From NCBI GenBank assembly GCA_005772895.1, contig SXIH01000055.1, forward strand, positions 1-64,000: a stretch of 64,000 nucleotides of DNA, written 5' to 3'. The translations under genes and the position numbers were made by a program. The notes under the pieces were generated by a model, which saw only the letters and a program-made list of their open reading frames with translations, searched no databases and had not been told where the DNA came from. Positions 15,880 to 25,167 of this stretch are shown here, piece after piece. Numbering within the stretch: position 1 is the first letter of the stretch; every line of letters begins with the position of its first letter. This DNA comes from Bacteroidota bacterium (GTDB lineage: Bacteria; Bacteroidota; Bacteroidia; 2-12-FULL-35-15).

Positions 15880-15914
15880 CATTTATAATTCAAAATTTAT
15901 AATTTATCATTCTC

Positions 15915-18359
15915 TTAACTTCCGCACGCCTCACAATCATCCTTGTTATCAATTGAACAAGTGATTTGTGCAGCTACTTCAGCAGCTTTTTTTGCTTCTG
16001 CTTCTAAAATTGCCTGACGCTCAGAAGAAATTTGTTGTTGACGTTCCATAATTAAAACATCTTCGTTGCCTAATACTTCAGGAGTTTCTTTTGCAGCAGC
16101 AGCATCCGCAGTAAATTTAATTGCATCTGCAGCAGCTTTTGTACGTAAGTAATACATTCCAGTTTTTAATCCTGCTTTCCATCCATAGAAGTGCATAGAA
16201 GAAAGTTTCGCAAAGTTTGCATCCTGTACAAATAAGTTTAATGATTGCGACTGACAGATATATGCTCCACGGTCGGCAGCCATGTTGATGATTACTTTCT
16301 GAGAAATTTCCCAAACTGTTTTGTACAATGCTTTTACGTTATCAGGAATTTCGTTGATGTTTTGTACAGAACCATTTGCAATAATGATTTTGTTTTTCAA
16401 TGAATCATTCCAGATTCCAAGTTTCACTAAGTCTTTCAATAAGTGTTTGTTTACAATCACAAACTCTCCTGATAAAACTCTTCTTGAATAAATGTTAGAA
16501 GTGTATGGCTCAAAACATTCGTTGTTTCCTAAGATTTGAGAAGTACTTGCTGTTGGCATTGGTGCTAACAATAAGGAGTTGCGGACACCATGTGCTTTTA
16601 CTTCTTCTTTTAATACATCCCACTCCCAACGTGAAGATGGAGTTACATTCCACATGTCGTATTGGAAAATTCCTTTTGAAACAGGTGAGCCAGCGTATGA
16701 TTCATACGGACCATCTTTTTTCGCAAGATCTTTTGATGCAGTCATAGATGCATAATAAATTGTTTCATGAATTTCTTTGTTCAACTGAACTGCTTCAGGA
16801 GAATCGAAAGGGAAACGCATTAAGATGAATGCATCTGCTAATCCTTGTACACCAATACCAATTGGACGGTGGCGCATGTTGGAATTACGTGCTTCAGCAA
16901 CCGGGTAATAATTGCGGTCGATGATTTTATTTAAGTTTTTCGTAATCACATACGTGATGTCGAATAATTTTTGGTGATCAAATTTTCCATCTTCCACAAA
17001 GCGAGGCAATGCGATAGAAGCCAGGTTGCAAACTGCAATCTCGTCAGGAGAAGTATACTCCATAATTTCCGTACACAAGTTTGAGGACTTAATAGTTCCC
17101 AAATTTTGTTGATTGCTTTTTCCGTTACAAGCATCTTTGTAAAGCATGTAAGGATTTCCAGTTTCAATTTGTGAATCGATAATAGCTGTCCAAAGTTCAC
17201 GTGCCTGAATTGTTTTGCGCGCTTTTCCTTCTTGCTCGTATTTTGTATACAATGCATCAAACTCAGCGCCCCAGCAATCAGAAAGTCCCGGTGCTTCGTT
17301 CGGACAGAATAAACTCCATGTGCTGTTTTCTTCCACACGTTTCATAAATAAATCAGGAGTCCACATTGCAGTGAACAAATCACGTGCACGTGCTTCTTCT
17401 TTACCTGTGTTTTTACGAAGGTCTAAGAATTCATAAATATCAGCATGCCAAGGCTCCAGATAAATGGCAAATGAACCTTTACGTTTTCCACCACCCTGAT
17501 CTACATAACGAGCTGTATCGTTGAACACACGCAACATTGGAATAATACCGTTTGAAGTACCATTTGTTCCACGGATGTAAGAACCCGTAGCGCGGATGTT
17601 GTGAATGCTCAATCCGATTCCACCTGCACTTTGTGAAATTTTAGCACATGATTTTAATGTATCGTAAATACCATCGATGCTGTCTTCTTTTACAGTTAAT
17701 AAAAAGCAAGACGACATTTGAGGTTTAGGAGTCCCTGCGTTGAATAAAGTTGGAGTAGCATGAGTGAACCAGCGCTCCGACATTAAATTATACGTTTCAA
17801 TTGCAGCAGCGATATCATCTTTGTGAATTCCAACAGCCACACGCATAATCATGTGTTGAGGACGCTCAGCAACTTGTCCGTTTAATTTTAATAAATACGA
17901 ACGCTCCAATGTTTTGAAACCAAAATAATCGTAACCGAAATCGCGGTCGTAGATAATTGTTGAATCCAACTCTTGTGCATTTTTCTGAATAATTTCATGA
18001 ACATCATCAGCAATCAAAGGAGCTTTTTTTCCTGTTTTCGGATCAATATAATTGTACAACGCTTCCATCGTTTTCGAAAACGATTTGTTCGTGTTTTTGT
18101 GCAAGTTAGAAACTGCTATGCGAGACGCCAATAGCGCATAGTCGGGATGTTTTGTGGTAAGCGAAGCAGCAGTTTCAGCAGCTAGGTTATCCAATTCGCT
18201 GGTTGTAACACCTTCGTAAATTCCTTCAATTACCTTCATGGCAACATTGATAGGAGTTACGTGAATAGGGTCCAAACCGTAGCAAAGTTTTTGGATACGC
18301 GCTGTTACTTTGTCAAATTTTACTGATTCGCGGTTGCCATCTCTTTTGATTACGTACAT
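15915..18359 (-). CDS. nrdA: Ribonucleoside-diphosphate reductase, alpha subunit (class Ia)
   Basis: The 814-residue large subunit makes deoxyribonucleotides from ribonucleoside diphosphates with the NrdB radical subunit. An ATP-cone ([20 protein letters not shown]) covers about residues 1-90 and gives allosteric control by ATP/dATP. Active-site residues are all present: Cys218 (QMSSCFLL), Asn427-Cys429-Glu431 (NLCTE), Cys444 (AVCNLAS), and the radical-transfer tyrosine pair in GMYYLRT. The C-terminal thiol pair for thioredoxin is CEAC in the last six residues. nrdB is upstream on the same strand, with 192 bp between that hold a dispersed hairpin repeat. A terminator closes the unit. Confidence 0.97.
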   Translation of the reverse strand: MYVIKRDGNRESVKFDKVTARIQKLCYGLDPIHVTPINVAMKVIEGIYEGVTTSELDNLAAETAASLTTKHPDYALLASRIAVSNLHKNTNKSFSKTMEALYNYIDPKTGKKAPLIADDVHEIIQKNAQELDSTIIYDRDFGYDYFGFKTLERSYLLKLNGQVAERPQHMIMRVAVGIHKDDIAAAIETYNLMSERWFTHATPTLFNAGTPKPQMSSCFLLTVKEDSIDGIYDTLKSCAKISQSAGGIGLSIHNIRATGSYIRGTNGTSNGIIPMLRVFNDTARYVDQGGGKRKGSFAIYLEPWHADIYEFLDLRKNTGKEEARARDLFTAMWTPDLFMKRVEENSTWSLFCPNEAPGLSDCWGAEFDALYTKYEQEGKARKTIQARELWTAIIDSQIETGNPYMLYKDACNGKSNQQNLGTIKSSNLCTEIMEYTSPDEIAVCNLASIALPRFVEDGKFDHQKLFDITYVITKNLNKIIDRNYYPVAEARNSNMRHRPIGIGVQGLADAFILMRFPFDSPEAVQLNKEIHETIYYASMTASKDLAKKDGPYESYAGSPVSKGIFQYDMWNVTPSSRWEWDVLKEEVKAHGVRNSLLLAPMPTASTSQILGNNECFEPYTSNIYSRRVLSGEFVIVNKHLLKDLVKLGIWNDSLKNKIIIANGSVQNINEIPDNVKALYKTVWEISQKVIINMAADRGAYICQSQSLNLFVQDANFAKLSSMHFYGWKAGLKTGMYYLRTKAAADAIKFTADAAAAKETPEVLGNEDVLIMERQQQISSERQAILEAEAKKAAEVAAQITCSIDNKDDCEACGS

Positions 18360-18504
18360 AAATGAGAGTTGTTTGAGTAGTTAGTTAATAGTTTAGTAGT
18401 ACTGTTTTGTTCGCAATGATTAACTGCTTTGTTTACGCACTCGGCAGATAATTTAATTTTTGTTAATCGTTATTCTTTTATTCGTCATAGCGTCCTCATC
18501 ATGA

Positions 18505-18530
18505 GATCCCGTGTCGTGGCACGGGATGAC
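18505..18530. repeat. Dispersed hairpin repeat (ATCCCGTG family), copy 1
   Basis: ATCCCGTG and CACGGGAT enclose TCGTGG; the unit with flanking GATGAC recurs at 56357-56382 with one base changed in the loop. This copy sits in the nrdB-nrdA gap, where it could form a hairpin in the joint message. Confidence 0.75.
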
Positions 18531-18551
18531 GGTTCTAAGGACAATCCTTTT

Positions 18552-19520
18552 TTAGAAATCTTCATCAAGTTTAAACACATTGTCTTCTTTTTTGCCCATA
18601 ACACCGGCTTTTTGGTATTCGGCAACTCGTTTTTCGAAGAAATTTGTTTTTCCTTGCAAAGAAATTAATTCCATAAAGTCGAATGGGTTTGTTGCATTGT
18701 ATGCTTTATCACATCCAAGAGCAACTAGTAACCGGTCGGCAACAAACTCGATGTATTGACACATCATGTCGGCATTCATACCAATTAAACGTACAGGTAA
18801 AGCATCAGACACAAATTCTTTTTCGATCTCAACAGCGTTAGTAATGATAGCCGTTACTTTTTCTTTTGGCAGTTGGTGTTTCAATTCAGAATACAACAGA
18901 CAAGCAAAATCGCAGTGCAATCCTTCATCACGCGAAATGAGTTCGTTTGAGAATGTTAATCCCGGCATTAATCCGCGTTTTTTTAACCAGAAAATGGAGC
19001 AGAAACTTCCGCTGAAGAAAATCCCTTCAACAGCAGCAAAAGCAATAAGTCGTTCTGCGAAAGTTCCGTTACCTATCCATTTCAAAGCCCATTCAGCTTT
19101 TTTTCCAACACATGGCAATGTATCGATAGAATGAAAGAGCTTATCCTTTTCTTGCGGATCTTTAATATAGGAGTCGATTAATAAAGAATATGTTTCAGAG
19201 TGAATGTTTTCCATCATAATTTGAAAACCATAGAAGCAACGTGCTTCCGGATATTGAACTTCATTCATAAAGTTCACGGCCAGGTTTTCATTTACGATAC
19301 CATCGCTGGCAGCAAAGAACGCCAGTACATGTTTGATGAAATGTTTTTCATCAGCATTTAATTTATTATCCCAATCTGATAGATCCGGATTTAAATCAAT
19401 TTCTTCGGCAGTCCAAAAGCTTGCTTCAGCTTTTTTATACATCTCCCAAATGTTGTTGTGTTTAATTGGGAATAGAACGAATCGGTCTTTATTCTCTTTT
19501 AGTATTGGTTCTTCATTCAT
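18552..19520 (-). CDS. nrdB: Ribonucleoside-diphosphate reductase, beta subunit (class Ia)
   Basis: This is the radical-generating small subunit, about 322 residues from the ATG at 19520 ([14 protein letters not shown]); a TTG three codons upstream is disfavoured. The di-iron site and tyrosyl radical are intact: Glu104, His107 and Tyr111 in ENIHSETY, and the second Glu/His pair in [11 protein letters not shown]. The presence of the Tyr places it in class Ia/Ib. The C-terminal tail ends [13 protein letters not shown], whose acidic aromatic end binds NrdA. The gene order nrdB-nrdA on one strand supports co-expression. No NrdR box was recognised upstream. Confidence 0.97.
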   Translation of the reverse strand: MNEEPILKENKDRFVLFPIKHNNIWEMYKKAEASFWTAEEIDLNPDLSDWDNKLNADEKHFIKHVLAFFAASDGIVNENLAVNFMNEVQYPEARCFYGFQIMMENIHSETYSLLIDSYIKDPQEKDKLFHSIDTLPCVGKKAEWALKWIGNGTFAERLIAFAAVEGIFFSGSFCSIFWLKKRGLMPGLTFSNELISRDEGLHCDFACLLYSELKHQLPKEKVTAIITNAVEIEKEFVSDALPVRLIGMNADMMCQYIEFVADRLLVALGCDKAYNATNPFDFMELISLQGKTNFFEKRVAEYQKAGVMGKKEDNVFKLDEDF

Positions 19521-19986
19521 ATAAATCAATTCGTTTTAAATATTCCTAATTATTTGATTACCACCCCTTTATCTTCCACAACACTTTTGTTTAGAGGGCA
19601 AAAGACCCCTGAAAGCTTTTGCTTTCTTTTTGAGCTACATTGTAAAGTATTGCTTATTGAATTAAAGGTTCACAAATTTTCGAATAAAAATCTGTGTTGT
19701 CAAGTGCATTGAATTAACATTTGACTGAAGTTATAAACACGGCAAATTAACAGACGAATGTTAAGAATTAACCAATGTATTTAAAAACAGCCGTTTAAGT
19801 TTAAAGTGAAAAAAACTGAAAAATAAAGCAAAAAAAATTTGCAGTATTCAAAAAAAAATTACAATTAGAAATACTGGTGTTTCGGGGGATTATACTCTGA
19901 ACTTCTTTATAATTAAACGTTTTGGAGAAGCGCTGTATTTTTTAGAAGAACATTTTCAGATTCATGGTCGATTCAAAAATCGAATA
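19521..19986. other. 466-bp gap upstream of nrdB without a gene
   Basis: This AT-rich stretch carries no credible open frame. It must hold the nrdB promoter, but I find no clear TAnnTTTG box or NrdR-type palindrome. Small hairpins are visible at 19611-19626 (GAAAGC/GCTTTC with a TTTT loop) and 19968-19983 (TCGATT/AATCGA). The second is just after the end of the DUF3109 gene, which is the next gene upstream on this strand. Confidence 0.5.
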
Positions 19987-20550
19987 CTATTTTCTCATTT
20001 TATCAGCCAGCTCCAATTGCTTGTACCAATCCTTTCCATACTTGCGGATTAAAGGCTCTTTTAGAAATTTGTAAACCGGCACATCCAGCTTAGCACCACA
20101 TTCACAAGCTGGTTTGCAGATATCCCATTTGTGATAATTCACGGCATCGTAATCCTTATACTTAGTAATACGTACAGGATATAAATGACAAGAGATTGGT
20201 TTTTTCCAGGTAATTTTTTTATCGTAATAAGCTTGCTCAATGCCGCACTTAGCAATGCCGTCATCAAAAATGGTAAATGCACAATGTTTCCCTTTTACTA
20301 AAGGTGTTGTATAATCACCATCGCTATCAATCACAAAAACGCCTTGTTTTTCAATAGCTTTCACGCCATCTTTCGGTAAATAGGCTTTCACTTCATCCCA
20401 TACATCTTCCAAAATTCCAATTTCTTCTTCATCCAGCGGAGCCCCCGATTCGCCTGCTACACAACATTCTCCCTTGCATGCATTTAAATCGCAAACAAAC
20501 TTTTTCTCTAATAAATGTTCTGAAACTATAGTGTTGTCTATTGCTATCAT
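19987..20550 (-). CDS. DUF3109-family cysteine-rich protein
   Basis: The 187-residue protein matches the DUF3109/YkgJ-like group. Cysteines are clustered as FVCDLNACKGECCVAGESG near residue 20-35, then HCAFTIF, KCGIEQAYY, SCHLYPVRI and DICKPACECGAK. The family is thought to hold a metal or iron-sulfur site through these Cys, but the reaction is not established. The protein is cytoplasmic, with no signal peptide. It is divergent from glyQS across 155 bp occupied by a dispersed repeat. A TACATTTG box at 20578-20585 (minus strand) may be its promoter. Confidence 0.85.
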   Translation of the reverse strand: MIAIDNTIVSEHLLEKKFVCDLNACKGECCVAGESGAPLDEEEIGILEDVWDEVKAYLPKDGVKAIEKQGVFVIDSDGDYTTPLVKGKHCAFTIFDDGIAKCGIEQAYYDKKITWKKPISCHLYPVRITKYKDYDAVNYHKWDICKPACECGAKLDVPVYKFLKEPLIRKYGKDWYKQLELADKMRK

Positions 20551-20577
20551 TGGCCGATGTCCCGATTATTTGGTGTG

Positions 20578-20585
20578 CAAATGTA
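20578..20585 (-). promoter_or_regulatory. -7 box upstream of DUF3109 gene
   Basis: Minus strand TACATTTG fits TAnnTTTG, 28 bp before the start codon. A TTG at 20604-20602 is 16 bp away, shorter than ideal. The box lies in repeat-derived sequence. Confidence 0.4.
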
Positions 20586-20690
20586 CCAAAAATTGATGTA
20601 CCAATTTATAAATGTGCTGATGTACCGATTTGTATATTATTCAATCTTGACATTGGTATATCAGCACATCAGCAAATCAATTAATTTCCT
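20580..20690. repeat. AATGTGCTGATGTACC-type dispersed repeat with inverted arms
   Basis: ATGTGCTGATGTACC (20612-20626) and GGTATATCAGCACAT (20655-20669) are 15-bp arms with one mismatch. Partial direct repeats (ATGTACCAA, GATGTACCAA) precede them. The unit fills the gap between the divergent DUF3109 and glyQS genes, so both promoters lie in or near it. Confidence 0.75.
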
Positions 20691-20705
20691 ATTTTTACAC
20701 CCGTT

Positions 20706-22247
20706 ATGGCAAACCAAGAAGACATTTTTAAAAACATTATTTCCCATTCTAAAGAGTATGGGTTTATTTTTCAAAGCTCCGAAATTTATGACGGATTAAG
20801 TGCTGTTTATGATTATGGGCAAATGGGGGCGGAGTTGAAAAAGAATTTGCGCGAATACTGGTGGAAAGCAATGGTGCAAATGCACGAAAACATTGTGGGA
20901 ATTGATGCAGCTATTTTTATGCATCCTACAACCTGGAAAGCCTCAGGACACGTAGATGCATTTAACGATCCATTGATTGATAATAAAGACAGTAAAAAAA
21001 GATACCGCGCGGATGTGTTGATTGAAGAACATGTGGCTAAGATTGAAGGGAAAATTCAGAAAGAAGTTGATAAAGCAAAAGAACGTTTTGGAGATGCATT
21101 TGATGAAGCACAATTTCGTGCTACTAATGCTCGTGTATTGGAAAATCAAGCCAAAGCAGATGCTATTCTTGCAAAATTCAAAGATGCGTTAGAGAAAAAC
21201 GATTTAGAAGGAGTGCGCCAGATTATTATCGATTGCGAAATTGTTTGTCCGATTTCCGGTTCTAAAAATTGGACAGAAGTCCGTCAGTTCAATTTGATGT
21301 TTAGCACTTCGATGGGGGCTGTGAGTGAAGATTCAAATACAATTTATTTACGTCCGGAAACAGCTCAAGGAATTTTTGTAAATTTTTTAAATGTTCAGAA
21401 ATCCGGAAGAATGAAAATCCCTTTTGGTATTGCACAAACAGGGAAAGCATTCCGTAACGAGATTGTTGCGCGGCAATTTATTTTCCGTATGCGTGAATTT
21501 GAACAAATGGAAATGCAATTTTTTGTTCGTCCGGGTTCCGAAATGGAATGGTACAACTACTGGAAAGAAACCCGTATGAAATGGCATAATTCATTGGGGT
21601 TTGGAGAAGCGAATTACCGTTTTCACGACCATATTAAATTAGCACATTATGCAAATGCTGCTTGTGATATTGAATTTAATTTCCCTTTCGGATTTAAAGA
21701 GTTGGAGGGAATTCATTCGCGTACCGATTTCGATTTAAAAGCTCATGAGCAACATTCAGGAAAAAAATTACAATACTTTGATCCGGAATTAAATCAGAAT
21801 TATGTTCCGTATGTTGTGGAAACATCTGTCGGATTAGATAGATTGTTTTTAGCAGTAATGAGTAAAGCATTTGTGGAAGAAAAATTAGAAGACGGAACAA
21901 TTCGTACAGCATTAAATCTTCCTGCATTTTTAGCTCCAATAAAAGTGGCAGTTCTTCCTTTATTAAAGAAAGACGGTTTACCTGAAAAAGCAAGAGAGAT
22001 TTTAGATTTATTAAAGTTCGATCATGCAACAACGTATGATGAAAAAGATACGATTGGAAAACGATATCGCAGACAAGATGCAATTGGTACTCCATTTTGT
22101 ATAACGGTTGATCATCAATCGTTGGAAGACAATACGGTTACAATTCGTCATAGAGATACAATGACACAAGACCGAGTAAGTATTGATGCGCTTGTGAAAA
22201 TTGTGGACGATAAAGTGAGCTTTAAAAAAGCTTTGCAGTCGTTATAG
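20706..22247 (+). CDS. glyQS: Glycyl-tRNA synthetase, dimeric type
   Basis: The 513-residue class II synthetase charges tRNA-Gly with glycine. It is the single-chain alpha2 type, not the alpha2beta2 type, shown by YGFIFQSSEIYDGLSAVYDY at the N-terminus with the PTTWKASGHVDAFNDPLID signature. Class II motif 2 is TGKAFRNEIVARQFIFRMRE and motif 3 is SVGLDRLFLAVM. The C-terminal anticodon-binding domain (LNLPAFLAPIKVAVLPLLKK onwards) is complete. The length is normal for Bacteroidota. No T-box or other leader structure is visible, but a dispersed inverted repeat lies just upstream. Confidence 0.96.
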   Translation: MANQEDIFKNIISHSKEYGFIFQSSEIYDGLSAVYDYGQMGAELKKNLREYWWKAMVQMHENIVGIDAAIFMHPTTWKASGHVDAFNDPLIDNKDSKKRYRADVLIEEHVAKIEGKIQKEVDKAKERFGDAFDEAQFRATNARVLENQAKADAILAKFKDALEKNDLEGVRQIIIDCEIVCPISGSKNWTEVRQFNLMFSTSMGAVSEDSNTIYLRPETAQGIFVNFLNVQKSGRMKIPFGIAQTGKAFRNEIVARQFIFRMREFEQMEMQFFVRPGSEMEWYNYWKETRMKWHNSLGFGEANYRFHDHIKLAHYANAACDIEFNFPFGFKELEGIHSRTDFDLKAHEQHSGKKLQYFDPELNQNYVPYVVETSVGLDRLFLAVMSKAFVEEKLEDGTIRTALNLPAFLAPIKVAVLPLLKKDGLPEKAREILDLLKFDHATTYDEKDTIGKRYRRQDAIGTPFCITVDHQSLEDNTVTIRHRDTMTQDRVSIDALVKIVDDKVSFKKALQSL

Positions 22248-22288
22248 TTCATAGTTTACCATTTCCAAAAATGTTTTAATTTAGCTGA

Positions 22289-24757
22289 ATGAAAACATTA
22301 CTCCGTTTATTATTTTTTATTCTATTTATTTCCGGAACACTCAACTCTTTTTCTCAGAGTGCAGGAAAACTTTTTTCTCAAGGAAAAGATGCTGCTAAAG
22401 AAGGGCGGCTTGAGCAGGCAGCTGACTTGTTTACAAAAGCCATTGCTCTGAAGTCGGATAATGATGAGTACTATGAAGAAAGAGGATTGGTATATGAAGG
22501 CTTGGGCGATTTTTCAAAGGCCGTAGCAGATTTTGACAAAGCGCTCAGCTTGAACTCTGATAAAAAACTTTACCTGCATACTGCGGATTTGAAAATTATC
22601 CTGGAGCGTTGGCCTCAGGCTTTGTTTGATGCAGAGCGGGTACTCGAGGACGACAAAGGTGAGATCAAAGCTTATGAACAAAAAGCTTGGTGCCTCATCA
22701 ATATGAAAAAGTTTACCGATGCTTTGTCAACTTGTGATGCGGCTCTTACAAAAAATCAATACAACCACCGTTTACATTACTTAAAAGGCATGAGCAAGGA
22801 TAGTCTGAAAGATTATGCTGTTGCTGTTACAGAATATCAACGTGCTGTTACTATTATGATGGGGCTTACTGAAAAGAATCAGCCGGTGTTTAAGCCGTAT
22901 TATACAAATTTGGCGATGGCACAAACAAAAGCAGAGATGTATGACGATGCTATAAAAAATTATACTACAGCTGTAAAAATAGACCCAAAAGATTCTATCT
23001 CACCGAAAAACTATCGTGTATATTATTATATGAGCTTTCCACAATTTCTAAAAAATGATTTCGGCCCTGCAACAGATAATCTTGACAAAGCGTTGTCGAT
23101 GAATGACAAGGATTTAGATTGCATTTATCAGCGAGCGATGATTGCTATTAAAACAAGTAAGTATCAAAGCGCAATTAGCGATTTTACTAACTACATAAAA
23201 CTTAATGACAAAAATGCGGAAGTATTTAGTTACAGAGCAAAATGTTATTTGGAAGCAAATAATTACAAAGAAGCAATTAAGGATTTTTCGAAAGCAGTTA
23301 GTATTTCTAAAAATCCTGAGACAGAAAAATTATTGACAGAAACAAAATTAAAATTGTACGAAGCCAACCGTGAAAGCGATGTTCCGGATATTAAAATGGA
23401 ATATCCTCAGATTGATATGAACAATTTCATCAACGTTTTTGATAATCAGATTGATGTTATTATTGAAGGTTATGTGAAAGATAAAAGTTTGATTGAGTTT
23501 ATTAAAATCAATGGTGTTGCTGCGAAGTATAAATCAGAAGAACTTAATCCTGAATTTAAATGTCACGTTCCATTAAAAGGCGATGTTAGAAAAATAGAAA
23601 TTGTTGTTTCGGATGTGTATCACAACAATTCAACAAAAACAATTAAAGTAGGACGATTGATTAACGATTCAAAAGTAAAAGTAACTTTTGCCGGAAAAAT
23701 TTTATCGGATGACGGGAAAGCACCTTTGCAAAATCGTGAAGTGTATTTGGTAAATGAAAAAGGAGAAATATTTTTTGTTTCGAAAACCGATCCAAACGGA
23801 AGATTTAAGTTTGAAAATTTACCTTATGACCAAGGATATTTTTTAACCATGGATGTTAGCGATACACCCTTGGCACAAAAATCAAAATTTATTATTGCGG
23901 ATGAAAATGGTAATCAAGTACTTTCTTCTACAGAAGACGGAACTCAAAAATTCAAGTTTCAAATCTTGCCATCCGATTATGCAACTATGAGTCTAATGAC
24001 TTTGGATGACGCACCTTTGTTGGTAGACATCAAAGGGAAATTAATTGCATCCAATGAAGGCAAAACTCCGCTTGCTAATTTAACCGTAACGTTAATGAAT
24101 GGAAAAGGAGAAGCAATCGCCAGTAAAAAAACAGATGGATTTGGTGCATTCTTGTTTTCGAAATTAGCTCCGAGAGAAGATTATACAATTAAAACAGATA
24201 GTGCAGAATCAAAAAACATTGTGGAAAATAAAATTTTGATCACAGATGAAAATGGAAAGATCATTAAAGAGTTGATGCGAAATCCCGCAGGATATTTTAA
24301 ATATACTTTGTTGCCGAGCGACAAAACACAATTGATAAAAATTTCTGCAGTGGACCCGTGGTTGAAAGCATTGAAACTTTCGAAAGACAAATCAGAGATG
24401 GTGATTATCGAAAACATTTATTATCCATCAGGCTCATTCGAAATTTTACCGGAAGCAGAAGTTGTATTAGCAAAAGCAATAGAAGCATTGAATGGAAATC
24501 CAAAATTGATAATAGAAGTACAATCGCATACCGATGCTGTTGCAAGTGACGAATACAATATGGAACTTTCACAAAAAAGAGCAACTACAGCAATGGAGTA
24601 TATTGCATCAAAAGGAATTGATAAAAAACGATTGACATCCAAAGGATTTGGTGAAACGCAATTAACCAATAAATGTGTGAATGGAGTAGAGTGTTCGGAT
24701 GCGGAGCACAAACAAAACAGAAGAACTGTGTTTAAGATTAGTTATGTGGGGAATTAA
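22289..24757 (+). CDS. Exported TPR protein with C-terminal OmpA domain
   Basis: The 822-residue protein has a signal peptide (MKTLLRLLFFILFISGTLNS). Tandem TPRs cover about residues 25-350 (EAADLFTKAIALKSD-like 34-residue units). A linker follows, then two CarboxypepD_reg/SdrB-like beta domains (APLQNREVYLVNEKGEIFFV, TPLANLTVTLMNGKGEAIAS). An OmpA-like peptidoglycan-binding domain ends the protein (SHTDAVASDEYNMELSQKRA, KGFGETQL). The order TPR - beta domains - OmpA is frequent among Bacteroidota envelope proteins, including PorE-like T9SS-linked factors. Here it stands alone downstream of glyQS (41 bp). It probably anchors an outer-membrane complex to the cell wall. Confidence 0.88.
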   Translation: MKTLLRLLFFILFISGTLNSFSQSAGKLFSQGKDAAKEGRLEQAADLFTKAIALKSDNDEYYEERGLVYEGLGDFSKAVADFDKALSLNSDKKLYLHTADLKIILERWPQALFDAERVLEDDKGEIKAYEQKAWCLINMKKFTDALSTCDAALTKNQYNHRLHYLKGMSKDSLKDYAVAVTEYQRAVTIMMGLTEKNQPVFKPYYTNLAMAQTKAEMYDDAIKNYTTAVKIDPKDSISPKNYRVYYYMSFPQFLKNDFGPATDNLDKALSMNDKDLDCIYQRAMIAIKTSKYQSAISDFTNYIKLNDKNAEVFSYRAKCYLEANNYKEAIKDFSKAVSISKNPETEKLLTETKLKLYEANRESDVPDIKMEYPQIDMNNFINVFDNQIDVIIEGYVKDKSLIEFIKINGVAAKYKSEELNPEFKCHVPLKGDVRKIEIVVSDVYHNNSTKTIKVGRLINDSKVKVTFAGKILSDDGKAPLQNREVYLVNEKGEIFFVSKTDPNGRFKFENLPYDQGYFLTMDVSDTPLAQKSKFIIADENGNQVLSSTEDGTQKFKFQILPSDYATMSLMTLDDAPLLVDIKGKLIASNEGKTPLANLTVTLMNGKGEAIASKKTDGFGAFLFSKLAPREDYTIKTDSAESKNIVENKILITDENGKIIKELMRNPAGYFKYTLLPSDKTQLIKISAVDPWLKALKLSKDKSEMVIIENIYYPSGSFEILPEAEVVLAKAIEALNGNPKLIIEVQSHTDAVASDEYNMELSQKRATTAMEYIASKGIDKKRLTSKGFGETQLTNKCVNGVECSDAEHKQNRRTVFKISYVGN

Positions 24758-24784
24758 CCTTCTCGTTCTCAATTAAGGTTTTCG

Positions 24785-24835
24785 AAATCCCCCTAACCCC
24801 CTTTTCCATCCCGATAGCTATCGGGAGGGGAATTG
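24785..24835. repeat. CCCCCTAACCCCC repeat with a nested CCCGATAGCTATCGGG palindrome
   Basis: The flanks AAATCCCCCTAACCCCC-TTTTCC and GGGGAATTGG match copies at 35175-35210 and 38221-38257. The central A/G bridge of those copies is replaced here by the 16-bp palindrome at 24810-24825. One mobile repeat has apparently inserted into another. Confidence 0.8.
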
Positions 24836-24875
24836 GTTTTCTTTCAAAAATCAATGTGTCCCTTTAGGAATAAAA

Positions 24876-25165
24876 AAGCAAAAAGCTCCGCGCGTGCGAA
24901 GCTTTCTACCCTCTAAACTAATAATAATTGATTAACCAATCAATCATCACAAACAAACCCGTTGTATGGGCGGGTTGACTTTCGGATGAAGCGTTGGGCT
25001 CTCTTTCCCTCAGCTTCATCTTACGGTCTGAAACAAATCCTGCTCTCTTAATTCAGGATTTAAAATTTTTAATTTTTTCTTTTTCTCTTTGTCTACTAAC
25101 AGGTCCCGCCCCGATAGCTATCGGGATTCATCGGGATAAGTCTTTCTAATTCCTTCGGAAAGAAA
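24876..25165 (-). ncRNA. Possible structured RNA or structured 3' UTR downstream of porP-like gene
   Basis: The 410-bp gap between the OmpA gene and the PorP/SprF gene holds several stems: AGTCTTTCT/AGAAAGACT (about 25139-25169), AATCCTG/CAGGATT (about 25036-25060), GATGAAGC/GCTTCATC (24985-24992 with 25013-25020), AACCCG/CGGGTT (24956-24961 with 24971-24976). On the minus strand an intrinsic terminator closes it: AAAGCTTCGC/GCGGAGCTTT followed by TTTGCTTTTTTA (about 24911 to 24876). A second 16-bp palindrome is at 25110-25125. It could be a small RNA or the long trailer of the porP message. No known RNA family is recognised. Confidence 0.35.
25110..25125. repeat. CCCGATAGCTATCGGG palindrome, copy 2
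   Basis: This is a perfect 16-bp palindrome, preceded by GGTCCCGC and followed by ATTCATCGGGAT, as in larger composite copies. Others: 24810-24825, 39975-39990 (in a gene) and 56288-56303 (one base changed). Confidence 0.85.
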
Positions 25166-25167
25166 GA

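Noticed and set aside
19521-19986. NrdR operator in front of nrdB
   Set aside because: No pair of 16-bp boxes like ACACWATATATWGTGT could be recognised by eye, so no claim is made.
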